This document shows positions 24,579 to 33,130 of a stretch of 64,000 bases of DNA, piece after piece. The stretch is taken from NCBI RefSeq assembly GCF_007827815.1, contig NZ_VITH01000007.1:310001-374000 (forward strand), read 5' to 3'. Made by a program: the position numbers and the translations under genes. Each line of letters begins with the position of its first letter. Within the stretch, counting starts at the first letter, position 1. The DNA is from Azospirillum brasilense (GTDB lineage: Bacteria; Pseudomonadota; Alphaproteobacteria; Azospirillales; Azospirillaceae). The notes beneath the pieces are model-generated. The model did not search any database. It had not been told where the DNA came from and worked only from the letters and a program-made list of their open reading frames with translations.

Positions 24579-25373
24579 ATGCTGTTCCTGCCCATCTACG
24601 ACGACAACCCGACGCGGCGGACGCCGGTGGTGACCATGGCGCTGATCGCGCTGTGCGTGATGGTGTTCCTGTGGCAGCTCTCGCTGGGTGCGCGGGCCGG
24701 AAACCTCGCCGTCTATTCCTTCGGCCTCGTCCCGGCGGTGCTGTTCGGCTATGCGGACCTGCCGGAGCCGTTGCGGGTCGTTCCGCCCTGGATGTCCGTC
24801 GTCACCTCCATGTTCATGCATGGCGGCTTCCTGCACCTCGCCGGCAACATGCTGTACCTCTGGATCTTCGGCAACAACGTCGAGGACAGCATGGGGCGGG
24901 GCCGCTTCGTGGTCTTCTATCTGCTGTGCGGAACGGCGGCGGCGCTTGCCCAGAGCTTCGCCGCCCCGACCTCCCAGGTGCCGATGGTGGGGGCGAGCGG
25001 AGCCATCGGCGGGGTGCTTGGCGCCTATCTGGTGCTGCACCCGCGGGCGAATGTCGGCGTCTTCTTCTGGTTCATCATCATCGTGCGCGTCATCAGCGTT
25101 CCGGCGGTGCTGGTGCTGGGCTTCTGGTTCCTCGGGCAAATCCTGAGCGGAGTCACCACCCCGACCTCCGACGACAGCGGCGGAGTGGCCTTCTGGGCGC
25201 ATGTCGGCGGATTCGTCATGGGGGCGGCACTGATCCCCTTCTTCAAGCGGCCGGAGGTGCGTTTGCTGGAGCCGGCGCACAGCCGTGCCTTTGCCGTCGT
25301 TCCGCCCGGCACCCGGCTGCGCCGCGGCAGCGTGCCGGAGGCGGGCGACCGCCGCCGTTCCTTCCGCTGGTGA
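24579..25373 (+). CDS. Rhomboid family intramembrane serine protease
   Basis: This 264-residue polytopic protein has about six membrane helices. Rhomboid motifs are all present: FMHGGFLHLAGNMLYLWIFG with the conserved His and Asn oxyanion residues (about 83-102), the nucleophile in GASGAIGG (about 138-145) and the catalytic His in FWAHVGGFVMG (about 205-215). The substrate is unknown. A basic, Arg-rich cytoplasmic tail follows the last helix. It is preceded by the ftsH terminator, so it has its own promoter in the roughly 115-bp gap. Confidence 0.94.
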   Translation: MLFLPIYDDNPTRRTPVVTMALIALCVMVFLWQLSLGARAGNLAVYSFGLVPAVLFGYADLPEPLRVVPPWMSVVTSMFMHGGFLHLAGNMLYLWIFGNNVEDSMGRGRFVVFYLLCGTAAALAQSFAAPTSQVPMVGASGAIGGVLGAYLVLHPRANVGVFFWFIIIVRVISVPAVLVLGFWFLGQILSGVTTPTSDDSGGVAFWAHVGGFVMGAALIPFFKRPEVRLLEPAHSRAFAVVPPGTRLRRGSVPEAGDRRRSFRW

Positions 25374-25477
25374 ATAGGGAATCCCTATCAATCTTTTCAG
25401 ATCGTTCGATTGGACCGGTCGACGCCCGGCGCGCATGCTGAGGCTGAACAGAAACGGCGGCGTTCGGGAGTTCCGCG

Positions 25478-25702
25478 ATGACCAAGACCTTCAGCTTCGC
25501 CTGCATCCACTTCACGGTGGCCTTCACGGTCGGCTATCTGATGACCGGCAGCATCGCGGTGGGCGGTGCGCTGGCGCTGGTGGAACCGCTGTGCAACACG
25601 GTGGCCTATCACCTGCACGAGCGTGCCTGGGCGGCCCATGAACGCCGCAAGGCGCAGGTGGCCGAGGCGGAGCCGGCGGAGGGGACCGCCGTTCCGGCTT
25701 GA
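25478..25702 (+). CDS. DUF2061 membrane protein
   Basis: This 74-residue protein has two short hydrophobic segments. It matches the DUF2061 pattern: KTFSFACIHFTVAF, GYLMTGSIAVGGALALVEP and NTVAYHLHERAW. The C-terminal tail is Ala/Glu-rich and polar. Function is unknown across the family. It is preceded by GGAGTTCCGCG and ends just before palindromic repeat copy 2. Confidence 0.85.
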   Translation: MTKTFSFACIHFTVAFTVGYLMTGSIAVGGALALVEPLCNTVAYHLHERAWAAHERRKAQVAEAEPAEGTAVPA

Positions 25703-25718
25703 AAAGAACGGTGGTCAT

Positions 25719-25842
25719 CCCCTCTCCCCTCCGGGGAGAGGGGCAGGGTGAGGGGGATGCGCTTGTGCCGGACGTACCGCTGCGCGCAACCCCCTCACCG
25801 GCCCTACGGGCCACCCTCTCCCCGGAGGGGAGAGGGCTATAG
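25719..25842. repeat. Palindromic intergenic repeat, copy 2
   Basis: This has the same left and right palindromic blocks as copy 1 (14881-15001), in the same order on the + strand, but the roughly 31-bp loop between them is inverted relative to copy 1. It also lies between convergent genes, here the DUF2061 gene and the peroxiredoxin gene. Confidence 0.85.
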
Positions 25843-25857
25843 AAACGGACTACCGGC

Positions 25858-26388
25858 TCAGCGCGACCGCAGGTAGGCAAGCACCGCTTCCGGAGCGGAT
25901 TCGCCGTAGGGATCGCCGCCCTCGCCGGCGTCGTTGATGCCCGGCTCCTCGAACAGCTTTTCGACCACGCCGTCGGTCACCACCATGGCGTAGCGCCAGC
26001 TCCGCATGCCGAAGCCGACATGATCCTTGTTGATCAGCATGCCCATGCGGCGGGTGAACTGGCCTGAGCCGTCGGGGATCAGCTTGACGTTCTTCACACC
26101 GAGATGCTTGCCCCACTGGAACATCACGAAGGCGTCGTTGACGCTGAGGCAATAGACCTCGTCGACGCCCAGGTCGCGGAACTCCGGATAGAGCGCGTCG
26201 TAGGTCGGCACCTGCTGGTTGGAGCAGGTCGGGGTGAAGGCGCCAGGCAGGGAAAAGACGACGACGCGCTTGCCGGCGAACAGATCGTCGCTGCTGACGT
26301 CCTGCCAACGGAACGGGTTGGGGCCGCCGACGCTCTCGTCGCGCACGCGGGTCTTGAACACGACCGAGGGGACTTTGCGTCCTTCCAT
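25858..26388 (-). CDS. Peroxiredoxin (Prx5-type, thiol-dependent)
   Basis: This 176-residue thioredoxin-fold peroxidase has the peroxidatic motif VVVFSLPGAFTPTCSNQQVP, with the Cys near residue 54. It also has a second Cys in EVYCLSVNDAFVM near residue 79, as in the Prx5/PrxGrx group, where reductant is usually glutathione and glutaredoxin. The RMGMLINKDHVGFGMRSWRY segment and an acidic C-terminal extension are also typical. It probably detoxifies hydrogen or organic peroxides in the cytosol. It lies 110 bp downstream of hutH on the same strand. Confidence 0.92.
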   Translation of the reverse strand: MEGRKVPSVVFKTRVRDESVGGPNPFRWQDVSSDDLFAGKRVVVFSLPGAFTPTCSNQQVPTYDALYPEFRDLGVDEVYCLSVNDAFVMFQWGKHLGVKNVKLIPDGSGQFTRRMGMLINKDHVGFGMRSWRYAMVVTDGVVEKLFEEPGINDAGEGGDPYGESAPEAVLAYLRSR

Positions 26389-26498
26389 GATGGTCTCCGG
26401 ATCGAAGTGAAGCGGTTGAGGTGGGATGATTCGAACCTTAGCCCTTCAACGGATTGACGAAAACCGGCGGGAGCCGCCTGCGCGGTCTTGTCTCAGCA

Positions 26499-28025
26499 TC
26501 AGGGCAGGAGCGTCTCCGCGAAGGGGCGGAAGGCCCCCTCGGTCACCAACCGCTTCGCCGCCGCGATGTCCGGGGCCATCGCCCGGTCTTCCGTCCACAC
26601 CGCCACGCGGGCGCGCAGCAGCCCGCGCGCGCGCTCCAGCGCGGGGGAGGAGGCCAGTGGCGCCCGCAGGTCGATGCCCTGGGCCGCGGCCAGCAGTTCC
26701 ACCGCGACGATGCCCGCCAGATTGTCGGCCATGTCCGTCAGGCGGCGGGCGGCGTGGGTCGCCATGCTGACATGGTCCTCCTGGTTGGCGGAGGTGGGCA
26801 GGCTGTCCACGCTGGCCGGGTGGGCCATCTGCTTGTTCTCGCTGGCCAGCGCCGCCGCGGTGACCTGGGCGATCATGAAGCCGCTGTTCAACCCGCCGTC
26901 CGCCACCAGGAAGGGCGGCAGCCCCGACAGGTGGGTGTCCATCAGCAGCGCGATCCGCCGCTCCGACAGGGCTCCCGTCTCGGCGATCGACAGGGCCAGC
27001 ACGTCGGCGGCCATCGCCACCGGCTCGGCGTGGAAGTTGCCGCCCGACAGGATGTCGCCGCTGTCCGGGAAGACCAGCGGGTTGTCGGACACCGCGTTGG
27101 CCTCGCGCTCCAGCACGCCGGCGGCGAAGCGCAGATGGTCGAGCACCGCGCCCATCACCTGCGGCTGGCAGCGCAGGCTGTAGGGGTCCTGCACCGTCTC
27201 GTGCCCCTCCCGGTGGGAATCGCGGATGCCGCTGCCCTGGAGGAGGGAGCGGTAGACGGCGGCCACGTCGCGCTGGCCCGGCTGGCCGCGCAGCTCATGG
27301 ATGCGCGCGTCGAAGGGGCCGTCGCTGCCGAGAGCCGCATCGACGCTGAGCGCGCCGGCGACCAGGGCGGCGGCGAAGCCGTCCTCCGCCGCGACCAGCC
27401 CCGCCAGACCCAGGGCGGTGGACACCTGCGTGCCGTTCAGCAGGGCCAAGCCCTCCTTGGCCTCCAGCGCCAGCGGCGCCAACCCGGCGCGGGCCAGCGC
27501 CTCGGCGGCGGGCAGCCGCTCGCCGTCCACGTCGGCCTCGCCCTCGCCGATCAGCACGCCGGTCAGATGGGCCAGCGGTGCCAGATCCCCGGACGCCCCC
27601 ACCGACCCCTTGGCCGGCACCACCGGCAGGACGCCGCGGTTGTAGAGCGCCAGCAGCGCCTCGATCACCGCCATGCGCACGCCCGAATGGCCGCGCGCCA
27701 GCGCGTTGACCTTCAGCGCCAGGATCAGCCGCACCACGCCCGGCGGCAGGTCCGGCCCGGTGCCGGCGCTGTGCGACAGGACCAGCCGCCGCTGCAGCTC
27801 GCGCACCTGATCCGGGGGGATGCGCTTCTTCGCCAGCAGGCCGAAGCCGGTGTTGACGCCGTAGACCGCGCGCTCCCCGCCCGCCGCGTCCGCCACCGTG
27901 CGGGCCGAGGCGTCGATGGCGGCGCGGCAGCCGGGCGCCAGGGCCAAGTTGGGTGGGTCGCGCAGGATGCGCCGCAGATCGGGCAGGGCGAGATGGCCGG
28001 GGTCGAGGATCAGCGTGTCGGTCAT
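26499..28025 (-). CDS. hutH: Histidine ammonia-lyase
   Basis: HutH deaminates histidine to urocanate, the first step of histidine use. The 508-residue protein has the autocatalytic MIO cofactor triad Ala-Ser-Gly in [15 protein letters not shown] (about residues 142-156), YGVNTGFG near residue 53, and [15 protein letters not shown] and NQEDHVSM downstream. No hutU, hutI, hutG or hutC is adjacent, so the pathway genes are split or this is a second copy. It is divergent from the type I secretion genes. Confidence 0.95.
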   Translation of the reverse strand: MTDTLILDPGHLALPDLRRILRDPPNLALAPGCRAAIDASARTVADAAGGERAVYGVNTGFGLLAKKRIPPDQVRELQRRLVLSHSAGTGPDLPPGVVRLILALKVNALARGHSGVRMAVIEALLALYNRGVLPVVPAKGSVGASGDLAPLAHLTGVLIGEGEADVDGERLPAAEALARAGLAPLALEAKEGLALLNGTQVSTALGLAGLVAAEDGFAAALVAGALSVDAALGSDGPFDARIHELRGQPGQRDVAAVYRSLLQGSGIRDSHREGHETVQDPYSLRCQPQVMGAVLDHLRFAAGVLEREANAVSDNPLVFPDSGDILSGGNFHAEPVAMAADVLALSIAETGALSERRIALLMDTHLSGLPPFLVADGGLNSGFMIAQVTAAALASENKQMAHPASVDSLPTSANQEDHVSMATHAARRLTDMADNLAGIVAVELLAAAQGIDLRAPLASSPALERARGLLRARVAVWTEDRAMAPDIAAAKRLVTEGAFRPFAETLLP

Positions 28026-28238
28026 GCGGCGTTCCTTCGAGCGGGGCGGGGTGAAACGGGGCGAACAGGAGGACTCTTCACATGAGGCGCCGTTGTCGTT
28101 TGCGCAAAGGGGGTGGTTTTCAGTGGCATTCCTGTGATGTCCCTCAATCTTCAGATTTCATTTACCAAAAACGCGCCAACTGACATCGCCTGCATCCAGT
28201 GGGCACTGCCGCAAACGGTGACAATTGGAGGGCTGTAA

Positions 28239-29987
28239 ATGCCTCGCCTGTTTTCTCGCGGGTCTGAAAAGACCAATAAAGATGTTAAAATGGATAAGGC
28301 TCACGGTGGACGTTATTTCACCCGTGTACTTGTTGGTGCATTTGTCTTTAGCGCCACCATCAATCTTCTGATGTTGGCGATGCCGCTTTATTCGCTTCAG
28401 GTCTTCAGCCGGGCCATTCCATCCGGCAACATCGATACGCTGGTCATGCTGACGGTCATCGTCGTCCTGGCCCTGACGCTGAGCGCCGCCATGGAAACGG
28501 TGCGGGCGCGCATCCTGGCCCGCGCGGGCAACGCGCTGGAGGTCACCTGGCGCCGCCGGCTGACCGCCGACGTGCTGGACGCCTCGGGCCGCGGCCGTCC
28601 GGACACCGCCCCGGTCAGCGACCTCATGGAGGTCAAGGGCGCGATGAGCCGTCCGTCGCTGCCGGCCCTGATGGACCTGCCCTGGGTGCCCCTGTACGTC
28701 ATCGGCATCTACCTGATCCACCCGCTGCTCGCCGTGATCCTGGTCGCCGCGATGGTCATCATGACGGCGCTCGGCTATCTGAGCAACTGGGCGGTCCGCC
28801 ACTTTGCCGAGGACAGCAAGGCCCCGGCCAGCCGTTCGCAGCGCCTGTTCGACTCCCTGCTGTCGCGGTCGGAGACGGTGCGCGGCCTGCGTATGGGGCC
28901 GAGCGCGCTGGACGCCGTGGCCCGCGACGCCATGACCACCTCCGCCCTGCAGGGCCGCTCGACCGAGCGCGCCGCCGCCATCGGCGCCTTCACCAAGTGG
29001 GTCCGCATGGTCATCCAGATCGCGGTGACCGGCGTCGGCGCCCTGCTGGTGATCGAGCAGCACCTGTCCTTCGGCGGCATGATCGCCACCTCCATGCTGG
29101 TCGGCCGCGCCCTCGCCCCGGTTGAGCAGACCGCCGGTGCCTGGGGCCAGATCCAGAAGTCCTACCAGGCCTTCCGCCGCCTGTTCCCGCTGCTGAAGCG
29201 CCTGTCGCTGGAGCCGGAGCGTCCGATGATCCCGGTCGAGCGCGAGCGCCTGACCGTCGAGAACCTGCTGTTCGTCTCGCCCCGCGACCAGAAGCCGATC
29301 CTGCGCAGCGTCACGCTGGCGGTGGAGCCGGGCCAGACGGTGTGCATCGCCGGCCCCAACCGCTCTGGCAAGTCGGTCCTGGCCCGTCTGCTGGCCGGCG
29401 TGGCGATGCCGTCGGCGGGCACCGTGCGGCTGGGCGGTCTGGCCGTCGCCTCGCTGAACCCGGAAACCCCGGAGCAGGGCATCGGCTACATGGCGCAGGG
29501 CGCCGACCTGCTGCCCGGCACCATCGCCGAGAACATCGCCCGCTTCACCGAGACGACGCGGGAGAAGGTCGAGGACGCCGCCAAGCGTGCCGGCATCCAT
29601 TCCTGGGTCGAGAGCCTGCCCGGCGGCTATGAGACCGAGGTGACCGACCCGCTGTTCCCGATCACCGGCGCCTCGGCACGCCTGATCGCCCTGGCCCGCG
29701 CCGGCTACGGCCGCCCGTCGCTGATGGTTCTCGACGAGCCGTCGGCCGGCATGGACGAGATCGGCCATAAGGCGGTGCGCGAGTTCATCGTCGAGGCCAA
29801 GACCAGCGGCGTCACCACCATCGTGCTGACCCATTCCCCGGCCTTCGTTGATATTTCCGACAAGACCTTCGTTCTGAAGAACGGCATGGCGGTCGAACTG
29901 CCGCAACGCCAGCAGGAGCAGCAGGGTCCGAACTGGAGCCGCCTGCGCAACATCGGCCCGGCGCCGGTGCAGAGCGCCGCCGGCTGA
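28239..29987 (+). CDS. Type I secretion system permease/ATPase (PrtD/HlyB-type)
   Basis: This 582-residue ABC exporter has six membrane helices in the first half (starting at about residues 30, 65, 148, 170, 255 and 290) and a nucleotide-binding domain. The domain has Walker A GPNRSGKS, a Q-loop at GYMAQ, Walker B SLMVLDEP and an H-loop His in VLTHSP. The ABC signature is degenerate: ITGASARL stands where LSGGQ is expected. No C39 peptidase or CLD is present. Shine-Dalgarno GGAGG precedes the ATG. The first 50 or so codons are AT-rich compared with the rest. It is paired with an HlyD adaptor; no TolC or RTX substrate is nearby. Confidence 0.9.
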   Translation: MPRLFSRGSEKTNKDVKMDKAHGGRYFTRVLVGAFVFSATINLLMLAMPLYSLQVFSRAIPSGNIDTLVMLTVIVVLALTLSAAMETVRARILARAGNALEVTWRRRLTADVLDASGRGRPDTAPVSDLMEVKGAMSRPSLPALMDLPWVPLYVIGIYLIHPLLAVILVAAMVIMTALGYLSNWAVRHFAEDSKAPASRSQRLFDSLLSRSETVRGLRMGPSALDAVARDAMTTSALQGRSTERAAAIGAFTKWVRMVIQIAVTGVGALLVIEQHLSFGGMIATSMLVGRALAPVEQTAGAWGQIQKSYQAFRRLFPLLKRLSLEPERPMIPVERERLTVENLLFVSPRDQKPILRSVTLAVEPGQTVCIAGPNRSGKSVLARLLAGVAMPSAGTVRLGGLAVASLNPETPEQGIGYMAQGADLLPGTIAENIARFTETTREKVEDAAKRAGIHSWVESLPGGYETEVTDPLFPITGASARLIALARAGYGRPSLMVLDEPSAGMDEIGHKAVREFIVEAKTSGVTTIVLTHSPAFVDISDKTFVLKNGMAVELPQRQQEQQGPNWSRLRNIGPAPVQSAAG

Positions 29988-30044
29988 CGCCGGAACCTCC
30001 AGACCAGCACCCGTGCGACTTCCGGCGATTAAGGACCTTCTGTG

Positions 30045-31406
30045 ATGACCGACACCACCATGAACACCTACAAGACGAAGACCATGACGTCGATCGGCGC
30101 GCTGCGCGCGCTGGTTCCCGACACCCGGGTCAGCGGGCTTCTGGCCGGCGGCTTCATGGTGCTGGCGGTGGGCTTCGGCGGGATGACCGCCTGGGCCGCG
30201 CTCGCCCCGCTTCACAGCGCCGTCATGGCCTCCGGCGCGCTCGCCCCGGAGACCGGCCGCAAGATCGTGAAGCACACCGAGACCGCCCAGATCGAGGAGA
30301 TCCTCGTCAAGGAAGGCGACACGGTGAAGGCCGGTCAGGTCCTGATGCGGCTGGACAGCACCGAGGCGGCGACCCGGCTCCAGGTGCTCAGCACCTCCTG
30401 GCTGGAGACCCAGGCGCTGGAAGCGCGCCTGACCGCCGAGCTGTTCGAGCAGCCGGCCATCGAGTGGCCGGACGAGCTGATCCGCCGCCGCGGCAGCGAC
30501 CGCACGGTGGAAAAGCTGATGGGCAACCAGGAGACCCTGTTCCAGGTCCGCCGCAACCAGCTCGACACCGAGGCCAAGCTGACCAAGGAGCGCGTCATCA
30601 CGCTGCGCGAGGAAGGCAAGAGCCTTCAGGAGCAGCGCAAGTTCCTGGCCCGCGAGATCCAGCTGATCGAGGACGATCTGCGCATCACCCAGGGACTGCT
30701 GTCCCGCGGCAACGCCACCCGGACCAAGCTGGTCGAGCAGCAGAAGGAGGAGGCGCAGCTCAAGGGCCGCGACCGCGAGCTTGAGGCCCGCATCGCCCAG
30801 GCCAACCAGGCCGCCGTGGATGCCGAGGGCGACCTTCTGCGCCGCCGCAACGACTTCCGCGAAAAGGTGCTGGTCGATCTGGAGAAATCCCGTGGCGACG
30901 TCATCCGCCTCGCCGAGCAGATGCGCGACGCCGCCAACCGGCTGGAGACCCGCGCGATCAAGGCTCCGGACGCCGGGACCGTCGTGATGCACAGCCATTG
31001 GGCGGCCGGCGGCACGATCACCGCGAACGAGCCGATCCTGGACATCATCCCGGACGGCCGTGCCCTGCTGGCCGAGGTGAAGGTCCAGCCGAAGGACATC
31101 AAGTCGCTGACCGTCGATCTGCCGGTGAAGGTTCAGCTGACCGCCTATGACAGCCGCGTCGTCGGCTCGCTGGACGGCACGGTGACCTACGTCTCGGCCG
31201 ACCGCGTGATGGACCCGATCACCCGCCAGGAGTCCTACATCGCGCGGATCAAGCTGAAGGACAGCGACTCCCATCAGGTCCACAACCTGACGATCAAGCC
31301 GGGCATGCCGGTGGAGGCGCGCATCCTGCTGTCCGCCCGCACCCCGCTCGACTATCTGGTGCAGCCGCTGTCGCACTCCTACGTGAAGGCCTTCATCCAG
31401 GAGTGA
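30045..31406 (+). CDS. Type I secretion membrane fusion protein (HlyD family)
   Basis: This 453-residue periplasmic adaptor has a cytoplasmic N-terminus and one membrane helix (about residues 30-55). The lipoyl half-motif follows (KHTETAQIEEILVKEGDTVKAG, about 75-97), then a long coiled-coil hairpin (about 105-300, including LTKERVITLREEGKSLQEQ) and the C-terminal beta domain ending with the helix-proximal RTPLDYLVQPLS typical of HlyD/PrtE. An ATG follows a GTG by one codon; I chose the ATG. It lies 57 bp after the ABC gene and would bridge it to an outer-membrane TolC encoded elsewhere. Confidence 0.93.
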   Translation: MTDTTMNTYKTKTMTSIGALRALVPDTRVSGLLAGGFMVLAVGFGGMTAWAALAPLHSAVMASGALAPETGRKIVKHTETAQIEEILVKEGDTVKAGQVLMRLDSTEAATRLQVLSTSWLETQALEARLTAELFEQPAIEWPDELIRRRGSDRTVEKLMGNQETLFQVRRNQLDTEAKLTKERVITLREEGKSLQEQRKFLAREIQLIEDDLRITQGLLSRGNATRTKLVEQQKEEAQLKGRDRELEARIAQANQAAVDAEGDLLRRRNDFREKVLVDLEKSRGDVIRLAEQMRDAANRLETRAIKAPDAGTVVMHSHWAAGGTITANEPILDIIPDGRALLAEVKVQPKDIKSLTVDLPVKVQLTAYDSRVVGSLDGTVTYVSADRVMDPITRQESYIARIKLKDSDSHQVHNLTIKPGMPVEARILLSARTPLDYLVQPLSHSYVKAFIQE

Positions 31407-31448
31407 GGGCAGGGGGAGGGAGCGTCACGCTCCACGACGGTTGAAAGA

Positions 31449-31482
31449 AAAGGGCGGCTTCCCACGGGGGAGGCCGCCCTTT
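31449..31482. terminator. Bidirectional terminator after the HlyD gene
   Basis: Perfect 10-bp arms AAAGGGCGGC/GCCGCCCTTT surround a 14-nt loop between convergent genes. A-rich and T-rich flanks suit termination in both directions. Confidence 0.75.
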
Positions 31483-31506
31483 CCTGTTTGGCGGAGCGGA
31501 ATGGTA

Positions 31507-32025
31507 TCAGCCGCGCGGGCCGTGGAGGCGCCGCGCCGCGAGGTCGAGCGCCAGCTTCAACTGGGCCAGCGAATAGGGCTTGTTGACCACGCCCAGCGGG
31601 TAGGTCTCGGTGATGCGGGCCATGATGGCGTGGTTGGCGTAGCCGGACAGGAAAATCGAGCGGATGCCATAGTTGGCGCGCAGGCGCCGCGCCGCCTCGA
31701 TCCCGTCGCCGCCGGCCAGCCGCACGTCCATCAGCGCCACATCGGGCCGCTCGCGTCCGGCGATGGCCACCGCCTCCTCCTCGGTGCGGGCGGTACCGCA
31801 GACGATGTGGCCAAGGTCCATGGCGGCCATCCCCACCGCCTCGGCGGCCAGGGATTCGTCCTCCACGATCAGCAACCGCAGGGGCCGGATCGCTGCCGGA
31901 GTGTCGTGCCGGGGGGAATCTCTGCGGTCAGCCTGGGCGGCCGGGCCACAGCGGTGCCGCCATTCCAGGCGGGGCGACGGTCGTGCCAGCGTGTCCACAT
32001 CATCCCGTGCCATGACCACCCCCAT
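31507..32025 (-). CDS. Single-domain response regulator with N-terminal extension
   Basis: This 172-residue protein has an unstructured Arg/Pro-rich first 48 residues. A CheY-like receiver follows: LRLLIVEDES acidic pocket, phosphoacceptor Asp in DVALMDVRL (about residue 99), the Ser switch in IFLSGYA and the conserved Lys in VVNKPY. No output domain is present. A second ATG at 32013 has a better GGGGGTGG ribosome site and is an alternative start. Its kinase partner is unknown. An AT-rich inverted repeat lies just upstream. Confidence 0.88.
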   Translation of the reverse strand: MGVVMARDDVDTLARPSPRLEWRHRCGPAAQADRRDSPRHDTPAAIRPLRLLIVEDESLAAEAVGMAAMDLGHIVCGTARTEEEAVAIAGRERPDVALMDVRLAGGDGIEAARRLRANYGIRSIFLSGYANHAIMARITETYPLGVVNKPYSLAQLKLALDLAARRLHGPRG

Positions 32026-32043
32026 GCGTCACCGCAGGTGTTA

Positions 32044-32065
32044 TTGGTAAAGATTCATTTACCAA
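32044..32065. promoter_or_regulatory. AT-rich inverted repeat, candidate operator
   Basis: Perfect 8-bp arms TTGGTAAA/TTTACCAA with a 6-nt spacer lie 19 bp upstream of the response regulator start. A matching half-site, CATTTACCAAAA, occurs at 28159-28170 upstream of the type I secretion gene. It may be a transcription factor site. Confidence 0.45.
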
Positions 32066-32182
32066 ATAAAGTGGTAGCCGCACCCATTTCGGAGTTCAAG
32101 GAAAATCGGTGTGACGTGGGTGCGTTCGGACGAGGTGCGACCTTCCCGCAACAACGGGACGAAAAGGGGGCAACGGAGGAGG

Positions 32183-32920
32183 TCAGCGTTTGGGACGGCT
32201 CAGCCAGTCCACGTTGCCGTTGCGCGGAGCGCTGCCGTTGACTCCGGGACCGCCCTTGCGCCCGGACAGGGGCGAGAGCCAGGAGGGAGCCGGAGGCGCT
32301 TCGGGAGCGGGATCCGGTGCCGCCGGACGCTGCGGCGCCGGCGCCGGGGCGCGCGGCACGAACGGCGACAGAACGGGCGCCCGAGTCGGCGGCGGGGATG
32401 TCTCCTCGCGTTCCGGTTCCGAAGCGAAGGACGGGGCCGGCTCGTCGGACGGCGGCGGCGCGTAGGTTTGCGGCGCGGTCTGCGGCGCGGTCTGGGGGGA
32501 GGGGGGCGGCGGGACGGACGGCGGTGCTGCCGGGGTCCCGGCGGAGGGCGGGGGGCGCGGATCGGCGACGGTCCGCGTGGGGCGGTCGTCGTCGTCGACC
32601 GGGCCGGTCTGCGTGTTGATGCGCCGGGCCTCGTCGCGGATGGTCAGCAGGGTGGAGACGGCGAACTGGAGCAGCGGCGCCATCGTTTCGGAGTTCGCCA
32701 GTTCCTCCGCCGTCAGGGCGGCGAAGCGCTGGCGCACCTGCTCCACCGCGTCCTCGATGCTGTCGCGCAGGGCGCCGGTGTCCTGGAGGACGCGCTCCAG
32801 ATCCTCCCGAAGGGCCGAAATCTCGCAGGCCTGGCGCAGCTCGTGGAAGCCGATGGGAGTCCCCGGCGTCCGCCCGGAGTCGGCGGTCCGCTGATCCTGC
32901 GATCGAAAATCATAGGGCAT
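32183..32920 (-). CDS. Proline-rich protein with helical N-terminus, unknown function
   Basis: In this 245-residue protein the first 110 residues are predicted helical (FHELRQACEISALREDLERV, then SIEDAVEQVRQRFAALTAEE). The rest is a low-complexity Pro/Ala region with a short QTAP tandem repeat (a 12-bp DNA duplication near 32468-32491) and a basic tail ending NVDWLSRPKR. There is no signal peptide. I prefer the ATG giving MPYDFRSQ over a TTG ten codons upstream. It is divergent from the HTH/ParA-like gene, which also has a Pro/Glu-rich linker, so the two may work together. Function not recognised. Confidence 0.65.
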   Translation of the reverse strand: MPYDFRSQDQRTADSGRTPGTPIGFHELRQACEISALREDLERVLQDTGALRDSIEDAVEQVRQRFAALTAEELANSETMAPLLQFAVSTLLTIRDEARRINTQTGPVDDDDRPTRTVADPRPPPSAGTPAAPPSVPPPPSPQTAPQTAPQTYAPPPSDEPAPSFASEPEREETSPPPTRAPVLSPFVPRAPAPAPQRPAAPDPAPEAPPAPSWLSPLSGRKGGPGVNGSAPRNGNVDWLSRPKR

Positions 32921-33130
32921 CTTCGCCAAACGCCGGGCCCTATCCTGCAATCCTGATGGAGACCAAGGAAGGTTGCCGTGTCACAGGTTTAATGCGGTTG
33001 AACATGGTTGGAAACCGTTTGCGCACCCCAATCGCTTGTACTATTTTTTCCGCACCGGGGGGAACGGAATCCTGCGGTATCACAAATCCTACCCACCCCT
33101 CCCCAGAACCACGCATGCCGGGTACTCACG

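Noticed and set aside
28158..31376. Very long open frame on the - strand (over 1000 codons) opposite the type I secretion genes
   Set aside because: It is antisense to two well-supported genes, has Arg/Gln/His/Asp-heavy composition typical of GC-rich shadows, and no domain.
32995..33015. TTAA followed by GAAC, resembling half a CtrA site upstream of the HTH/ParA-like gene
   Set aside because: Spacing and the second half do not fit TTAA-N7-TTAA.
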